Shown here piece by piece: positions 24,392 through 33,189 of a stretch of 64,000 bases of DNA; the stretch's first letter is position 1; each line of letters opens with the position of its first letter. Both the position numbers and the translations under genes were made by a program. The notes beneath the pieces are model-generated. The model was given only the letters and a program-made list of their open reading frames with translations, had not been told where the DNA came from and ran no database searches. The stretch covers positions 1 to 64,000 of the forward strand of contig WGNI01000013.1 of the NCBI GenBank assembly GCA_016124655.1. Direction: 5' to 3'. Source of the DNA: Alphaproteobacteria bacterium (GTDB lineage Bacteria > Pseudomonadota > Alphaproteobacteria > Caulobacterales > Aquidulcibacteraceae).

Positions 24392-25168
24392 ATGCCGGAT
24401 CCTCGCTTGTTTCTGGATGTGCCGCTCGCCGCAGGCGCGGTTCTGGTCCTCGATCAGGGGCAGAGCCGATACCTGACGACCGTGCTGCGGCTGGGCCGGG
24501 GCGGGCGCGTGCGGGTGTTCAATGCCGCCGACGGCGAATGGGCCGGCGAAATCTCTGACGCCGATCGCAGAGGGGCGACGATCGCGCTGCGCGATCAACT
24601 GCGCCCTCCGGCCCTTGGACCCGATCTCGATCTCCTGTTTGCACCGGTGAAGCGACACGCCACCGATTTGATCGTGGAGAAGGCGACCGAGCTTGGCGTC
24701 CGCCGGCTCAAGCCCGTCGTCACCGCGCGCACCATCTCGGAGACAGTCCGGCTGGAGCGGTTCAACGCCATCGCGCGCGAGGCCGCCGAACAGACCGAGC
24801 GCCTCGACCTTCCCGAAATTTGTCCGCCCGCGCTGCTGACCAAGGCGCTCGATGGCTGGGACGCCAACCGCCCGCTGCTCTATGCCGACGAAGCCGGCGA
24901 CGACGCCGCCGCGCCTTGGGGCGGCCAAGCAGGCCGTGCGCCGCCGCTGCTCGACGCGGCGCAAACGACGCGCGCGCCGGCGCTGGCCTTGCTGATCGGT
25001 CCTGAAGGGGGATTTGATCCCGCGGAGCGCGCGCTCTTGCGCAGCCTGCCCTTCGTGACGCCGGTGTCGTTGGGGCCGCGCATCTTGCGCGCCGAGACCG
25101 CGGTGATCGCCGCCCTGGCGGTGATCCAATCGGTTTGGGGGGATTGGCGTTCGCCGTCGTCGTCATAA
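24392..25168 (+). CDS. rsmE: 16S rRNA m3U1498 methyltransferase
   Basis: RsmE methylates N3 of U1498 in 16S rRNA using SAM. The 258-residue SPOUT-fold protein shows an N-terminal PUA-like RNA-binding part (YLTTVLRLGRGGRVRVF). The knotted C-terminal SAM site is LLIGPEGGFDPAE plus SLGPRILRAETA. The upstream KATELGVRRLKP block is also diagnostic. The ATG at 24392 matches family starts. In many alphaproteobacteria rsmE is followed by gshA, as here. Confidence 0.96.
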   Translation: MPDPRLFLDVPLAAGAVLVLDQGQSRYLTTVLRLGRGGRVRVFNAADGEWAGEISDADRRGATIALRDQLRPPALGPDLDLLFAPVKRHATDLIVEKATELGVRRLKPVVTARTISETVRLERFNAIAREAAEQTERLDLPEICPPALLTKALDGWDANRPLLYADEAGDDAAAPWGGQAGRAPPLLDAAQTTRAPALALLIGPEGGFDPAERALLRSLPFVTPVSLGPRILRAETAVIAALAVIQSVWGDWRSPSSS

Positions 25169-25284
25169 GCGCGTCATCGAGTCGGCCCAGGCTCGACGCG
25201 TGCGGTTGCGCCGTCCTATGAACGGCTTGCGAGGCGGAAGAGCGCGGGCCACATGCGCATCATCGCCAGCGCCGGAGGAAGCCC

Positions 25285-26652
25285 GTGGCCGAAGCGAAAG
25301 ACAAATCCCGACCCTTGGAGTCCTTCTCCGAGTTGGTCTGGTCGCTGGAAAAAGGCTGCAAGCCCGATCGCACGACCTGGCGCATCGGCACCGAGCACGA
25401 AAAGTTCGGCTTCTATGCCGATACGCTGACGCCGGTTCCCTACGAAGGCGAACGCGGCATCGGCGCGCTCCTGGAGAATCTTGCGGCGCGATTTGATTGG
25501 GCGCGCACGGTTGAAAACGGCCGGCTCATCGCATTGGAGAAGGATGGCGCTTCCATCACGCTGGAGCCGGGCGGCCAGTTCGAATTGTCCGGCGCGCCCT
25601 TGGAGCACCTGCATCAAACCTGCGGCGAAACCGGCGATCATTTGCGCCAGGTGCGCGAAATCGCCGGCGCCATGGGCATCAAGTTCCTGGGTCTGGGATT
25701 TTCCCCGCTCTGGTCGCTCGACGAAACGCCGATCATGCCGAAGGGCCGCTACAAGATCATGCGCGACTACATGCAGCGCGTGGGCCGGCTCGGGCGCCAG
25801 ATGATGTTCCGCTCCTGTACGGTGCAGACCAATCTCGACTTCGCCTCCGAAGCCGACATGGTCAAGAAAATGCGCGTCGGCCTCGCGCTGCAGCCGATCG
25901 CAACCGCGCTGTTCGCCAATTCTCCGTTCGCGGAAGGCCGGCCGAACGGATTCCTGTCATATCGCGCCCATGTCTGGACCGACACCGATCCCGACCGCAC
26001 CGGCATGCTGCCCTTCGTCTTCGATCAGGGATTCGGCTTTGAAGCCTATGCGCGCTACGCGCTCGACGTGCCGATGTATTTTGTTTACCGCCACGGCAAA
26101 TATCTCGACGCCTCCGGCCTGTCCTTCCGCGACTTCATGGACGGCAAGCTGCCCATCCTTCCCGGCGAACGGCCGACCTTGAAGGATTGGCAGGACCACC
26201 TCACCACGATCTTTCCTGAGGTGCGGCTGAAAACCTATCTGGAGATGCGCGGCGCGGATGCAGGTCCGTGGAGCCGCTTGTGCGCGCTGCCGGCGTTCTG
26301 GGCCGGCATCTATTATTGCGACGCCGCGCTGGAAGCGGCATGGCGTCTTGTCCAGCCCTGGACAGCGGAAGATCGCGAAGCCTTGCGCCGCGCGGTCCCG
26401 GTCTTGGGCCTGAAGGCGCCGATCCGTGGCGGCACGGCGCGCGACATCGCGCTTGCGGCGCTTGCGATTTCCCGCCAGGGCCTGAAATCGCGCGCCATGC
26501 TCGACAGCGGCGGCGCCGACGAAACCCATTTCCTCTCTGAACTGGACGACATCGCCGCCACCGGCGTCACGCCCGCCGAACGGCTGCTCGAACGCTACCA
26601 CGCCGAATGGGGCCGCGACGTGCGCCCCGTCTTTGACGCGTGCGCCTATTGA
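25285..26652 (+). CDS. gshA: Glutamate-cysteine ligase (plant/alphaproteobacterial type)
   Basis: Makes gamma-glutamylcysteine, the first step of glutathione synthesis. The 455-residue length and motifs match the GCS2 (plant-like) class: [12 protein letters not shown] near the N-terminus, [25 protein letters not shown]-type block ([14 protein letters not shown]) and [10 protein letters not shown]. The start is GTG at 25285, with GGAGGAA at good spacing and no closer ATG. The stop overlaps the ATG of a GNAT gene (TGATG), so both are cotranslated. Confidence 0.96.
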   Translation: MAEAKDKSRPLESFSELVWSLEKGCKPDRTTWRIGTEHEKFGFYADTLTPVPYEGERGIGALLENLAARFDWARTVENGRLIALEKDGASITLEPGGQFELSGAPLEHLHQTCGETGDHLRQVREIAGAMGIKFLGLGFSPLWSLDETPIMPKGRYKIMRDYMQRVGRLGRQMMFRSCTVQTNLDFASEADMVKKMRVGLALQPIATALFANSPFAEGRPNGFLSYRAHVWTDTDPDRTGMLPFVFDQGFGFEAYARYALDVPMYFVYRHGKYLDASGLSFRDFMDGKLPILPGERPTLKDWQDHLTTIFPEVRLKTYLEMRGADAGPWSRLCALPAFWAGIYYCDAALEAAWRLVQPWTAEDREALRRAVPVLGLKAPIRGGTARDIALAALAISRQGLKSRAMLDSGGADETHFLSELDDIAATGVTPAERLLERYHAEWGRDVRPVFDACAY

Positions 26653-27176
26653 TGGAGGACGACGCCGTCCTCGAAACCGCGCGTCTGCGGCTGCATCTCG
26701 CGACCGAAGCTGTGCTGGCCGCCGCCGGCGATAGTCCCCGCGCACTCTCCGCCCATCTCGACGCCGACTTTTCTCCCGACTGGCTCTCCGCCGGCTTGCC
26801 GCTGTTGCAGCGCGCCGGCGGCTGGCAGGCGCGGGGGCCGAGCCGGGCGGTCGTCGTCCACCGCGCCGATCGGCTCGTGATCGGCGACATCCGCTGCGAA
26901 CGCCAGCGCGGGCCCGATCCCAATTTCGAAATCGGCTACGCGATCGTGCCCGCCTATCGGCGCCGAGGCTATGCCGTGGAGGCCGCGGGCAGGATCGTCG
27001 ATTGGCTGTTCACTGAAGAGGGCGCGGGCCTCGTTCTGGCCGGCTGCCATATGCGCAATCGCGCCTCCGTGCGCACCTTGCGCCGCTTGGGCTTTTGGCT
27101 CGACGGCGCGGCCGGCAAGGCCTTCTGGTGGCGGCTCACGCCGGACCTGCGCGCCGAGGCCCGCCCGCAGGCCTGA
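26652..27176 (+). CDS. GNAT-family N-acetyltransferase
   Basis: A 174-residue acetyltransferase. Acetyl-CoA-binding motif A reads IVPAYRRRGYAVEA (R/Q-X-X-G-X-A pattern). The RimJ-like end NRASVRTLRRLGFWLDG is also present. The substrate is unknown. The ATG overlaps the gshA stop by one base. A GTG at 26640 inside gshA is a less likely start. Confidence 0.88.
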   Translation: MEDDAVLETARLRLHLATEAVLAAAGDSPRALSAHLDADFSPDWLSAGLPLLQRAGGWQARGPSRAVVVHRADRLVIGDIRCERQRGPDPNFEIGYAIVPAYRRRGYAVEAAGRIVDWLFTEEGAGLVLAGCHMRNRASVRTLRRLGFWLDGAAGKAFWWRLTPDLRAEARPQA

Positions 27177-27298
27177 CCGCGCCTTCGGCGCCTCGCCGCT
27201 TGTGTGCAGGCGAAACCCCGTGTTTCTTGCGCTCAAATCAAGGGTGATCGGGTCTGCTGCGCCGCGCGCCGCGCATCCGGGACAAGGAGTGCGGCGCC

Positions 27299-29188
27299 AT
27301 GTGGGATATCGTGATGGCCACCGGGATCGTGATCACGCTGATCACGGCGATCCCGGTCTTTATGCAGATGCGCAGCCATCCCAAGGGCATCCACATTCTC
27401 TTCTTCACCGAGATGTGGGAGCGCTTCTCCTATTATGGCATGCGCGGGATTTTGGTTGCGTACATGACGCAACATTTCCTGTTCAACGACGAAGTCGCGC
27501 AGGGCCAGTACGGCGCCTACACGTCTCTCGTGTATTTGCTGCCGCTGATCGGCGGCTTCATGGCCGACAAATATCTCGGCACCCGCAAGGCGATCGGCTT
27601 CGGCGCGCTGCTGCTCGTGGCGGGCCACTTGGCGATGGCGATTGAGCAGGCGCCGGTGCGCCAGACCTTGACCTATCAAGGCCAGACCTACGAATTCGCA
27701 GCCGAAGGCCGGCAGGATCAGCGCCGCACCTGGCTCGTCATCGAGGGCGAGCGTTACGAATACGGTCCCGCCGAAGGCGGCGGCATCGCCATTCGCGATC
27801 TGCCGGAAGCCGCGCCAATGCCGGCGGTGCTGCCGGCGGGCTCGTATGAGTTGAACGAGGTCGGGCGCAATCCGCTGTTCGTGAACATCTTCTATCTCGC
27901 GCTCGCGCTCATCATCATGGGCGTGGGCTTTTTGAAGCCGAACATCTCTACCATCGTCGGCCAGCTTTATCCGCAAGGCGATCCACGGCGCGACGCAGGC
28001 TTCACGCTTTACTATTTCGGCATCAATCTCGGCGCCTTCTGGGCCTCCATTCTCTGCGCTGGATTGGGCGCGACGGTGGGTTGGTGGGCCGGCTTCGGGC
28101 TTGCGGGCATCGGCATGTTCTTGGGCTGGATCGTGTTCCAGCGCCGCCGCCTTCTGTTCTTCCTGCCGGGTCCCGCGCAATTGCCGGACAATATCGGCGC
28201 GCCGCCCGATCCCGAGTTGATCAAGAAGCCGCTGTTTGGCCCAATCAACCGCGAAGGGCTGATCTATATGTTGGGCATCGCCGGCGTCGGCCTCGTGTGG
28301 ATGCTGGTGCGCAACGAGCCGGTGGTGAACGCCGCACTCTCCGTCGCCTCGATCGGCATCGTCGCCTATTTCATCTATTACATGATCCGCAATTGCACGG
28401 CGGTGGAGGCCCAACGCATCACGCTCGCGCTGATCCTGGTTGCTGCATCCACCGTGTTTTTCGCGTTCTTCGAATTGGCGGGCTCCGCGCTCAATCAATT
28501 CGCGGAGCGCTCCACGCAACTGCCGTCCGACGGCTTCTTCACCGTCACATCCGGACAGACGCAGGCGTTCAACGCCGGATTCATCCTCCTGTTCGCGCCG
28601 CTCTTTGCGATCATGTGGTCTTGGCTGAACAAACACGGCCGCGATCCTGGCGACCCGATCAAGTTCGCGCTTGGCCTTGTGCAACTCGGCGCGGGATTTC
28701 TGGTGCTGGTCTGGGGCGCGCAATTCGCCGATGAAAACGCGCGCGTGCCGCTGATCTTCCTGGTGCTGTTGTACCTCCTGCACACCACCGGCGAATTGTT
28801 CCTCTCGCCTGTCGGTCTTTCGGCGATGACCAAGCTCGCGCCCGCGGCGGTGGTGTCGACCATGATGGCGACCTGGTTCCTGGCGTCTTCCGCGGCCCAG
28901 GCGCTGGCCGCCCAGATCGCCAAGCTCACCGCCCAGGAGACCGTCGGCGGCCAGGTGCTCGATCCCCAGGCCGCGCTGGCGACCTATGTCGAGGTGTTCC
29001 AGAATGTCGGCTGGTGGGCGATCGGGATCGGCGTCGCGTTCGGGATCGCCGCGCCCTTCCTCAACCGCCTCGCCCATGCTGAGCCCTTGAGCGGCCCAGG
29101 CCCGGCCCTGTCCTCCGGCATGTCCGCCCCGGCGGGCTCGACCGCACCCTCGGCGGCCCCAAAAGGGGGTGGCGAGCGGGCCGGATGA
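27299..29188 (+). CDS. POT-family proton-dependent peptide transporter
   Basis: A 629-residue inner-membrane major facilitator of the PTR2/POT family. The signature FTEMWERFSYYGMRGILVAYM carries the ExxERFxYY motif (written here at residues 37-57). The second signature is FYLALALIIMGVGFLKPNIS; FTLYYFGINLGAFW follows. A soluble insert of about 80 residues lies between helices 3 and 4-5 (about 118-190), longer than in E. coli DtpA. It imports di- and tripeptides with protons. AAGGAG precedes the ATG at 27299. A perfect 18-base palindrome follows the stop. Confidence 0.95.
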   Translation: MWDIVMATGIVITLITAIPVFMQMRSHPKGIHILFFTEMWERFSYYGMRGILVAYMTQHFLFNDEVAQGQYGAYTSLVYLLPLIGGFMADKYLGTRKAIGFGALLLVAGHLAMAIEQAPVRQTLTYQGQTYEFAAEGRQDQRRTWLVIEGERYEYGPAEGGGIAIRDLPEAAPMPAVLPAGSYELNEVGRNPLFVNIFYLALALIIMGVGFLKPNISTIVGQLYPQGDPRRDAGFTLYYFGINLGAFWASILCAGLGATVGWWAGFGLAGIGMFLGWIVFQRRRLLFFLPGPAQLPDNIGAPPDPELIKKPLFGPINREGLIYMLGIAGVGLVWMLVRNEPVVNAALSVASIGIVAYFIYYMIRNCTAVEAQRITLALILVAASTVFFAFFELAGSALNQFAERSTQLPSDGFFTVTSGQTQAFNAGFILLFAPLFAIMWSWLNKHGRDPGDPIKFALGLVQLGAGFLVLVWGAQFADENARVPLIFLVLLYLLHTTGELFLSPVGLSAMTKLAPAAVVSTMMATWFLASSAAQALAAQIAKLTAQETVGGQVLDPQAALATYVEVFQNVGWWAIGIGVAFGIAAPFLNRLAHAEPLSGPGPALSSGMSAPAGSTAPSAAPKGGGERAG

Positions 29189-29196
29189 GCCAAATG

Positions 29197-29214
29197 CGGG
29201 CGGCGCGCCGCCCG
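29197..29214 (+). repeat. Perfect GC palindrome after the POT gene
   Basis: CGGGCGGCG directly followed by its reverse complement CGCCGCCCG, nine bases after the POT transporter stop. As RNA it could form a strong stem, but there is no U-run, so a terminator role is only possible. The rest of 29189-29429 is GC-rich and shows no gene. Confidence 0.6.
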
Positions 29215-29429
29215 GCTGGCGCCGGCTGCAGATTCTTTTCGCCCAGACCGCAGAGGGCGATTGCGCCGGGCCGGATTTCCGGCTGATCTAGCCCCCGGTC
29301 CCCTGGACGCGCCTGCCGGACTCCGGTCCGGCGCGGGCCCAGCCCGCCGCATTCCGGCCCCGGCCAGAGCGGATCCTTCACGAAGCGAATCACGGCCGCC
29401 GATCCCTGCGGCCGAAGGGAGCGATCGTC

Positions 29430-30797
29430 ATGACGCGCGCGCGCAAGGTCCGCCGCAAACCCGCCCCCAGGGCCGCCGGCGCGATGGACTTGCTGCTCGG
29501 CTGGAACGCGGGTGAAGCTGCACGCGAACCGGTCGGCTTCGGCGCGCCCCGCGCCATGCCCGCGCCAGCCGCTGCGGAAGACCCGATCACCTACCGCGAC
29601 GACCGCCACCTCTTGACCATCGCGCCCACCGGCGCGGGCAAGGGCCGGGGCGTCATCATCCCGAATCTGCTGCGTTTTGAAGGCTCTGTGATCGTCATCG
29701 ATCCCAAGGGCGAGACCTGGCACGTCACCCACCGCCACCGCAAGGAGATGGGCCAGGAAGTCCGCGTGCTCGATCCGTTCGGCGCGGTGTCGCGGCGCAC
29801 CGACAGCCTCAATCCGTTCGATCTGTTCGATCGGCCCGGCGCGCTGCTGGACGCCGACGCCGAAATGCTGGCCTCGCTGCTGGCCGGCGAGGGCGGCCTG
29901 CACAAGGAGCCGTTCTGGGACAATTGGGGCCGTTCGCTGATGAGCGGCGTCATCGCCGCCGTCGCCGAAACCGCCAGCGCCAGCGAGCGCCATTTCGGCA
30001 AGGTGCGCGAAATCCTGATGAGCGACGATGCGGTCTACAATCTGGCCGCCCTGGTAGAGACGCACGATTATCTCAATCGCCTCTCCAAGCAGAACATCTC
30101 GTCCTTCCTGCCGATCACCGAGCAGACCCGCTCCGGCATTCTCTCGACCACCCAATCCTATCTGAAGGTCGTCAATTCGGATTCCGCCCTGCGCTCGCTG
30201 TCGAAATCGACCATCGATCTTGACGCCGTCCGCAAGGGCGACCCGATGACCATCTACATCATCATCCCGCCCGACAAATTGGAAAGCCACGGCGCGCTGC
30301 TGAGGCTGTGGGTCGGCGCCTTGATGCTGACAGTGATGGGCCGCAAGCGCCGCCCGAAACGCTCCACGCTGTTCCTGCTGGATGAATGCGCCCAGCTCGG
30401 CGAGTTCGGGCCTTTGCGCCAATCCATGACGCTGTTGCGCGGCTATGGCCTGCAGGTCTGGCCGTTCTTCCAGGACTTGAGCCAGCTGCAGCGGCTCTAT
30501 CCGAAGGACTGGCGCACGATCTTCAACAATGCCGGCGTGTTCCAGCTGTTCGGCGTCGCCAACCATTTGATGGCCAAGGAAAGCGCGGAGCTGATCGGCG
30601 ATATCGACGCCGACAAACTCCGCTCGCTGCCGCGCGAAAAGCAGATCATCTCCATGTCGGGCGACAAAGCGCTCACCGCGCGCCTGCCGGACTATCTGCA
30701 GGACGAAGCGTTCAAGGGCCTGTGGGATCCCAATCCCATGTTCGACGCCGAAACGCCCTCGCCGCCGCGCACCCGCAGCCGCGGCCCGGGCCGCTAA
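29430..30797 (+). CDS. Orphan VirD4/TraG-like coupling ATPase
   Basis: A 455-residue protein with the TraG/VirD4 (T4SS-DNA transfer) core. Walker A is APTGAGKGRGVIIPN (about residues 68-82), as in TraG (GKG rather than GKS/T). Walker B is TLFLLDECAQLGEF. DPKGETW and SFLPITEQTRSGI lie in between. Unlike true coupling proteins, it has no N-terminal membrane helices; it begins with a basic Pro/Ala-rich segment. No relaxase, VirB or mating-pair genes are in the window. Role unknown; it may be a chromosomal remnant or a repurposed DNA/protein pump. Confidence 0.85.
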   Translation: MTRARKVRRKPAPRAAGAMDLLLGWNAGEAAREPVGFGAPRAMPAPAAAEDPITYRDDRHLLTIAPTGAGKGRGVIIPNLLRFEGSVIVIDPKGETWHVTHRHRKEMGQEVRVLDPFGAVSRRTDSLNPFDLFDRPGALLDADAEMLASLLAGEGGLHKEPFWDNWGRSLMSGVIAAVAETASASERHFGKVREILMSDDAVYNLAALVETHDYLNRLSKQNISSFLPITEQTRSGILSTTQSYLKVVNSDSALRSLSKSTIDLDAVRKGDPMTIYIIIPPDKLESHGALLRLWVGALMLTVMGRKRRPKRSTLFLLDECAQLGEFGPLRQSMTLLRGYGLQVWPFFQDLSQLQRLYPKDWRTIFNNAGVFQLFGVANHLMAKESAELIGDIDADKLRSLPREKQIISMSGDKALTARLPDYLQDEAFKGLWDPNPMFDAETPSPPRTRSRGPGR

Positions 30798-32854
30798 AAC
30801 GTCCCTGATACCCGCACGCCGTAAAACGATCCGAACCGCCGCGTGCGCTGCTCGACGAAATCCGGCGCGACCGTGCGATCCTGCGTGGAGAAGCTGCGCG
30901 TGCGCACGAACGGGCTGTCGAGCACGGCATTGGCGAACACGCGCGTCTTCACGCCGCGGATCGCGGTCGTCTCCGCCCAGAGATCGAGCCACGGCCCTTC
31001 TTCGAACACGTCGACTTCGTTGAGCCGATAGGTCGGGTTCTCGCGCTCCTTGTAGTAAGAAACGCCCCACGCGAATTTGTGCGCCGGCAAGTCCTGGCGG
31101 AAATTCGCCTCCAGCTGCGAGCCTCTGAATTCCGACAACGGCCGCTCGCGTCCGGTCACCGGGTCCTGCACGGCTGAGCGCCGCGCATCCGCGATGATCG
31201 TGACCTGCGCACCGGGCAGGGCAAAGCCCAGCGGGATGGTCGCCTCCAGCGTCACGCCATAAAGATCGGCCTCGCCGATGTTTCCCGGCGCATCGAAACG
31301 TTGCCCGGGGGGGCCAACCGGCACGACATCCGCAGCATCCTCGATCCAGCGGCGGAACACCGTCACCGACACCGCACCATCTTCGGCAAACCGCATGTCG
31401 CCCGTCAGCTCCGCGCGCCATGACGTCTCCGGCCGCAGATTGGGATTGCCCGCCGCGACCCGATTGTCCGCAAGCTCCGCGGCGGACGCGAAGTCGGAGA
31501 AATCAAGCTGTCCCACGTCCCGATAGAGGCGCGCCTGCACCTGGTGGCGCTCCCCGACACGCCGTGTCGCCTGCAGCGATGGTTTCCAGAAGGTGAGTTC
31601 GGTCGAAAGCGCGGTGTCGCCGGACTGCGTGAGCGTTGAAGTCTCCACGGCCGCTTGCGCTTCAAGCGTCCAGCGCGGCGCCGGCCGCAGGACATAGGTT
31701 GCGAACGCTTCCGCCCGCTCTTCCTCGATGGAGACGTTCGCGGCCGGCAGCGCCGTCGGCGCGCCGTTCACGACCAGCCCAAGCCGCGTCTCCAGCGTAT
31801 TGAACGCGCCTTCCACGCCGACATCGAGGCGCTGCGTTTCGCTGAACGGCCAGGACAGCCGCACGCGCGCGATGGTTTCGCTCGGCGCTTGCCTTTGCGC
31901 CTGCTCCACGACGCTAAGAGCCGCGCCGCTTGCGCCCAATTGGGTGCTGACGTCGTCGCGCGCGTAGAAGCGCTGCGTGTAAAGGCCGATCGCCTCCAGC
32001 GAAACCGGCCCGATATCGCGCGCATAAGTGGCGCCGATCTCGGCGCGGTCTTCGTGCTCATCGAAGGTGAGCGCGTCGCGCCGCGTGGGCGCGCCATTTG
32101 CGTCGAAGGATTCAGTGCCGAGCCCGCCGGCAAAGCGGAAGCGTCCGATCTCGAGATTGGCCCGGGCCTGTCCGCCGAACAGCCGCCACGACGCCTCCGC
32201 CGCCCCGATGGTTTCACGAAACGTGCGCGGGCTATCGTCGCGCCCGCTGGCGACGTCAGCGCCGTTTCCATTGCGGAACGCGCGCACGCCGTCGAGCGGG
32301 CGGTACTCGTAAGTGTGCGAGCCGCTGACGGAATAATCGAGCGCGCCCGCCCGTCCGGTCCAGCTCGCCTCGCCGCGCGGCGTGATGCGCGCATTCTCCG
32401 TGGCGGCCTCCGCTTCAAGCTCCCACACGCCGCTGCCCCCGCCGCGCCGGCGCACGACATTGACGAGCATGGCGTGGCCGGCCGCGTCCGCCGTCGAGGA
32501 GGCGTCGCGAATGAGCTCCACGTGCGCCACGAAGGTCGCGGGAATGCGCGCCAGCACGTCCGAAAGCGCCTGATTTTTCGACGCCGGCCGCGCGCCGTCG
32601 ATCAGCACATTGCCCGCCGATCCCGAAAAACCCCGCCGGTCGCCGCCTTCATCGATCGCGAATCCCGGCACGCGGCGCACCATGTCCAACGCCGATTGCG
32701 GCGCGTAGCGCGCGAAATAGGCGGGTTCGAAGACGACCCGGCCCTGCGCCGATTCGGCCGGCGCGCTCGAAACCGGCTCGCCGGAGGCGGACAATTCCTG
32801 CGCTTGCGCGCTGGCCGAGCACAGGAGCGCCGCGGCGATTGATTGCTTGAGCAT
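30794..32854 (-). CDS. TonB-dependent receptor-like outer-membrane protein
   Basis: A 686-residue outer-membrane protein with a signal peptide (about residues 1-19, cut after AQA). The plug domain, about residues 45-140, shows ALDMVRRVPGF and GNVLIDGARP. The beta-barrel has many alternating strands and ends in a terminal Phe. The plug is close to the TonB receptor class that lacks a clear TonB box near the N-terminus; VVFEP is the best candidate. The start is ATG 32854 with AAGGTGGGG upstream. Ligand unknown. Its stop overlaps the convergent VirD4-like gene by four bases. Confidence 0.88.
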   Translation of the reverse strand: MLKQSIAAALLCSASAQAQELSASGEPVSSAPAESAQGRVVFEPAYFARYAPQSALDMVRRVPGFAIDEGGDRRGFSGSAGNVLIDGARPASKNQALSDVLARIPATFVAHVELIRDASSTADAAGHAMLVNVVRRRGGGSGVWELEAEAATENARITPRGEASWTGRAGALDYSVSGSHTYEYRPLDGVRAFRNGNGADVASGRDDSPRTFRETIGAAEASWRLFGGQARANLEIGRFRFAGGLGTESFDANGAPTRRDALTFDEHEDRAEIGATYARDIGPVSLEAIGLYTQRFYARDDVSTQLGASGAALSVVEQAQRQAPSETIARVRLSWPFSETQRLDVGVEGAFNTLETRLGLVVNGAPTALPAANVSIEEERAEAFATYVLRPAPRWTLEAQAAVETSTLTQSGDTALSTELTFWKPSLQATRRVGERHQVQARLYRDVGQLDFSDFASAAELADNRVAAGNPNLRPETSWRAELTGDMRFAEDGAVSVTVFRRWIEDAADVVPVGPPGQRFDAPGNIGEADLYGVTLEATIPLGFALPGAQVTIIADARRSAVQDPVTGRERPLSEFRGSQLEANFRQDLPAHKFAWGVSYYKERENPTYRLNEVDVFEEGPWLDLWAETTAIRGVKTRVFANAVLDSPFVRTRSFSTQDRTVAPDFVEQRTRRFGSFYGVRVSGTF

Positions 32855-32950
32855 CCCCACCTTCCAGCGGGCTTTTGCCCGCTCTTTGCGCCTTTCCATC
32901 CTGCTGCAACAAGGCCAAACGGCGCCGCGTGGGGGTCTCCGCGCAAATAA

Positions 32951-32983
32951 AAACGCCGCCGGCGGGTTCGCGCGGCGGCGTTT
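32951..32983 (-). terminator. Rho-independent terminator of the H1-like gene
   Basis: AAACGCCGCC (32951-32960) pairs perfectly with GGCGGCGTTT (32974-32983) around a 13-base loop. Read on the minus strand, the stem is followed by TTTTATTT. It lies 24 bases after the stop of the 34-residue basic protein and 97 bases before the TonB receptor start, so it insulates the two genes. Confidence 0.85.
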
Positions 32984-33006
32984 GATTAGTTCGCGGTGAC
33001 GCGAAT

Positions 33007-33111
33007 TTATTTCTTCTTGGCGGCAGGCTTCTTTCCAGCGGCCTTACCGGCCACCTTCTTGGCCGGGGACGCTTTGGCTCCCGAAGCGCCAGATTTTTTC
33101 GTTGCAGGCAT
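33007..33111 (-). CDS. 34-residue Lys/Ala-rich histone H1-like protein
   Basis: A very short gene on the minus strand, ATG at 33111. GGGGAGG lies seven bases upstream and a strong terminator lies downstream. The product is MPATKKSGASGAKASPAKKV (residues 1-20), continuing with KKPAAKKK at its end. It is almost only Lys, Ala, Gly, Pro and Ser, like the C-terminal tails of bacterial H1-like proteins and AlgP-type repeats. Nucleoid or RNA binding is inferred from composition. It follows tldD with 78 bases between and may be read from its own promoter. RBS plus terminator make a real gene likely despite its size. Confidence 0.75.
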   Translation of the reverse strand: MPATKKSGASGAKASPAKKVAGKAAGKKPAAKKK

Positions 33112-33189
33112 TCACAACCTCCCCAAATGGAGATGACGACGAATCCATCCAAACGCTGCGTCTCGGTTTTTGTCTAGATGCTTTGACGT

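Noticed and set aside
29430-30797. Evidence for an integrated conjugative element
   Set aside because: Only the coupling ATPase is present; no relaxase, VirB-type genes, integrase, tRNA attachment site or composition break was seen.
27233-31421. Very long minus-strand open frames (614 and 786 codons)
   Set aside because: They oppose the POT transporter and the VirD4-like gene, whose motifs are unmistakable. The translations are low-complexity Arg/Ala/Gly and have no family features.
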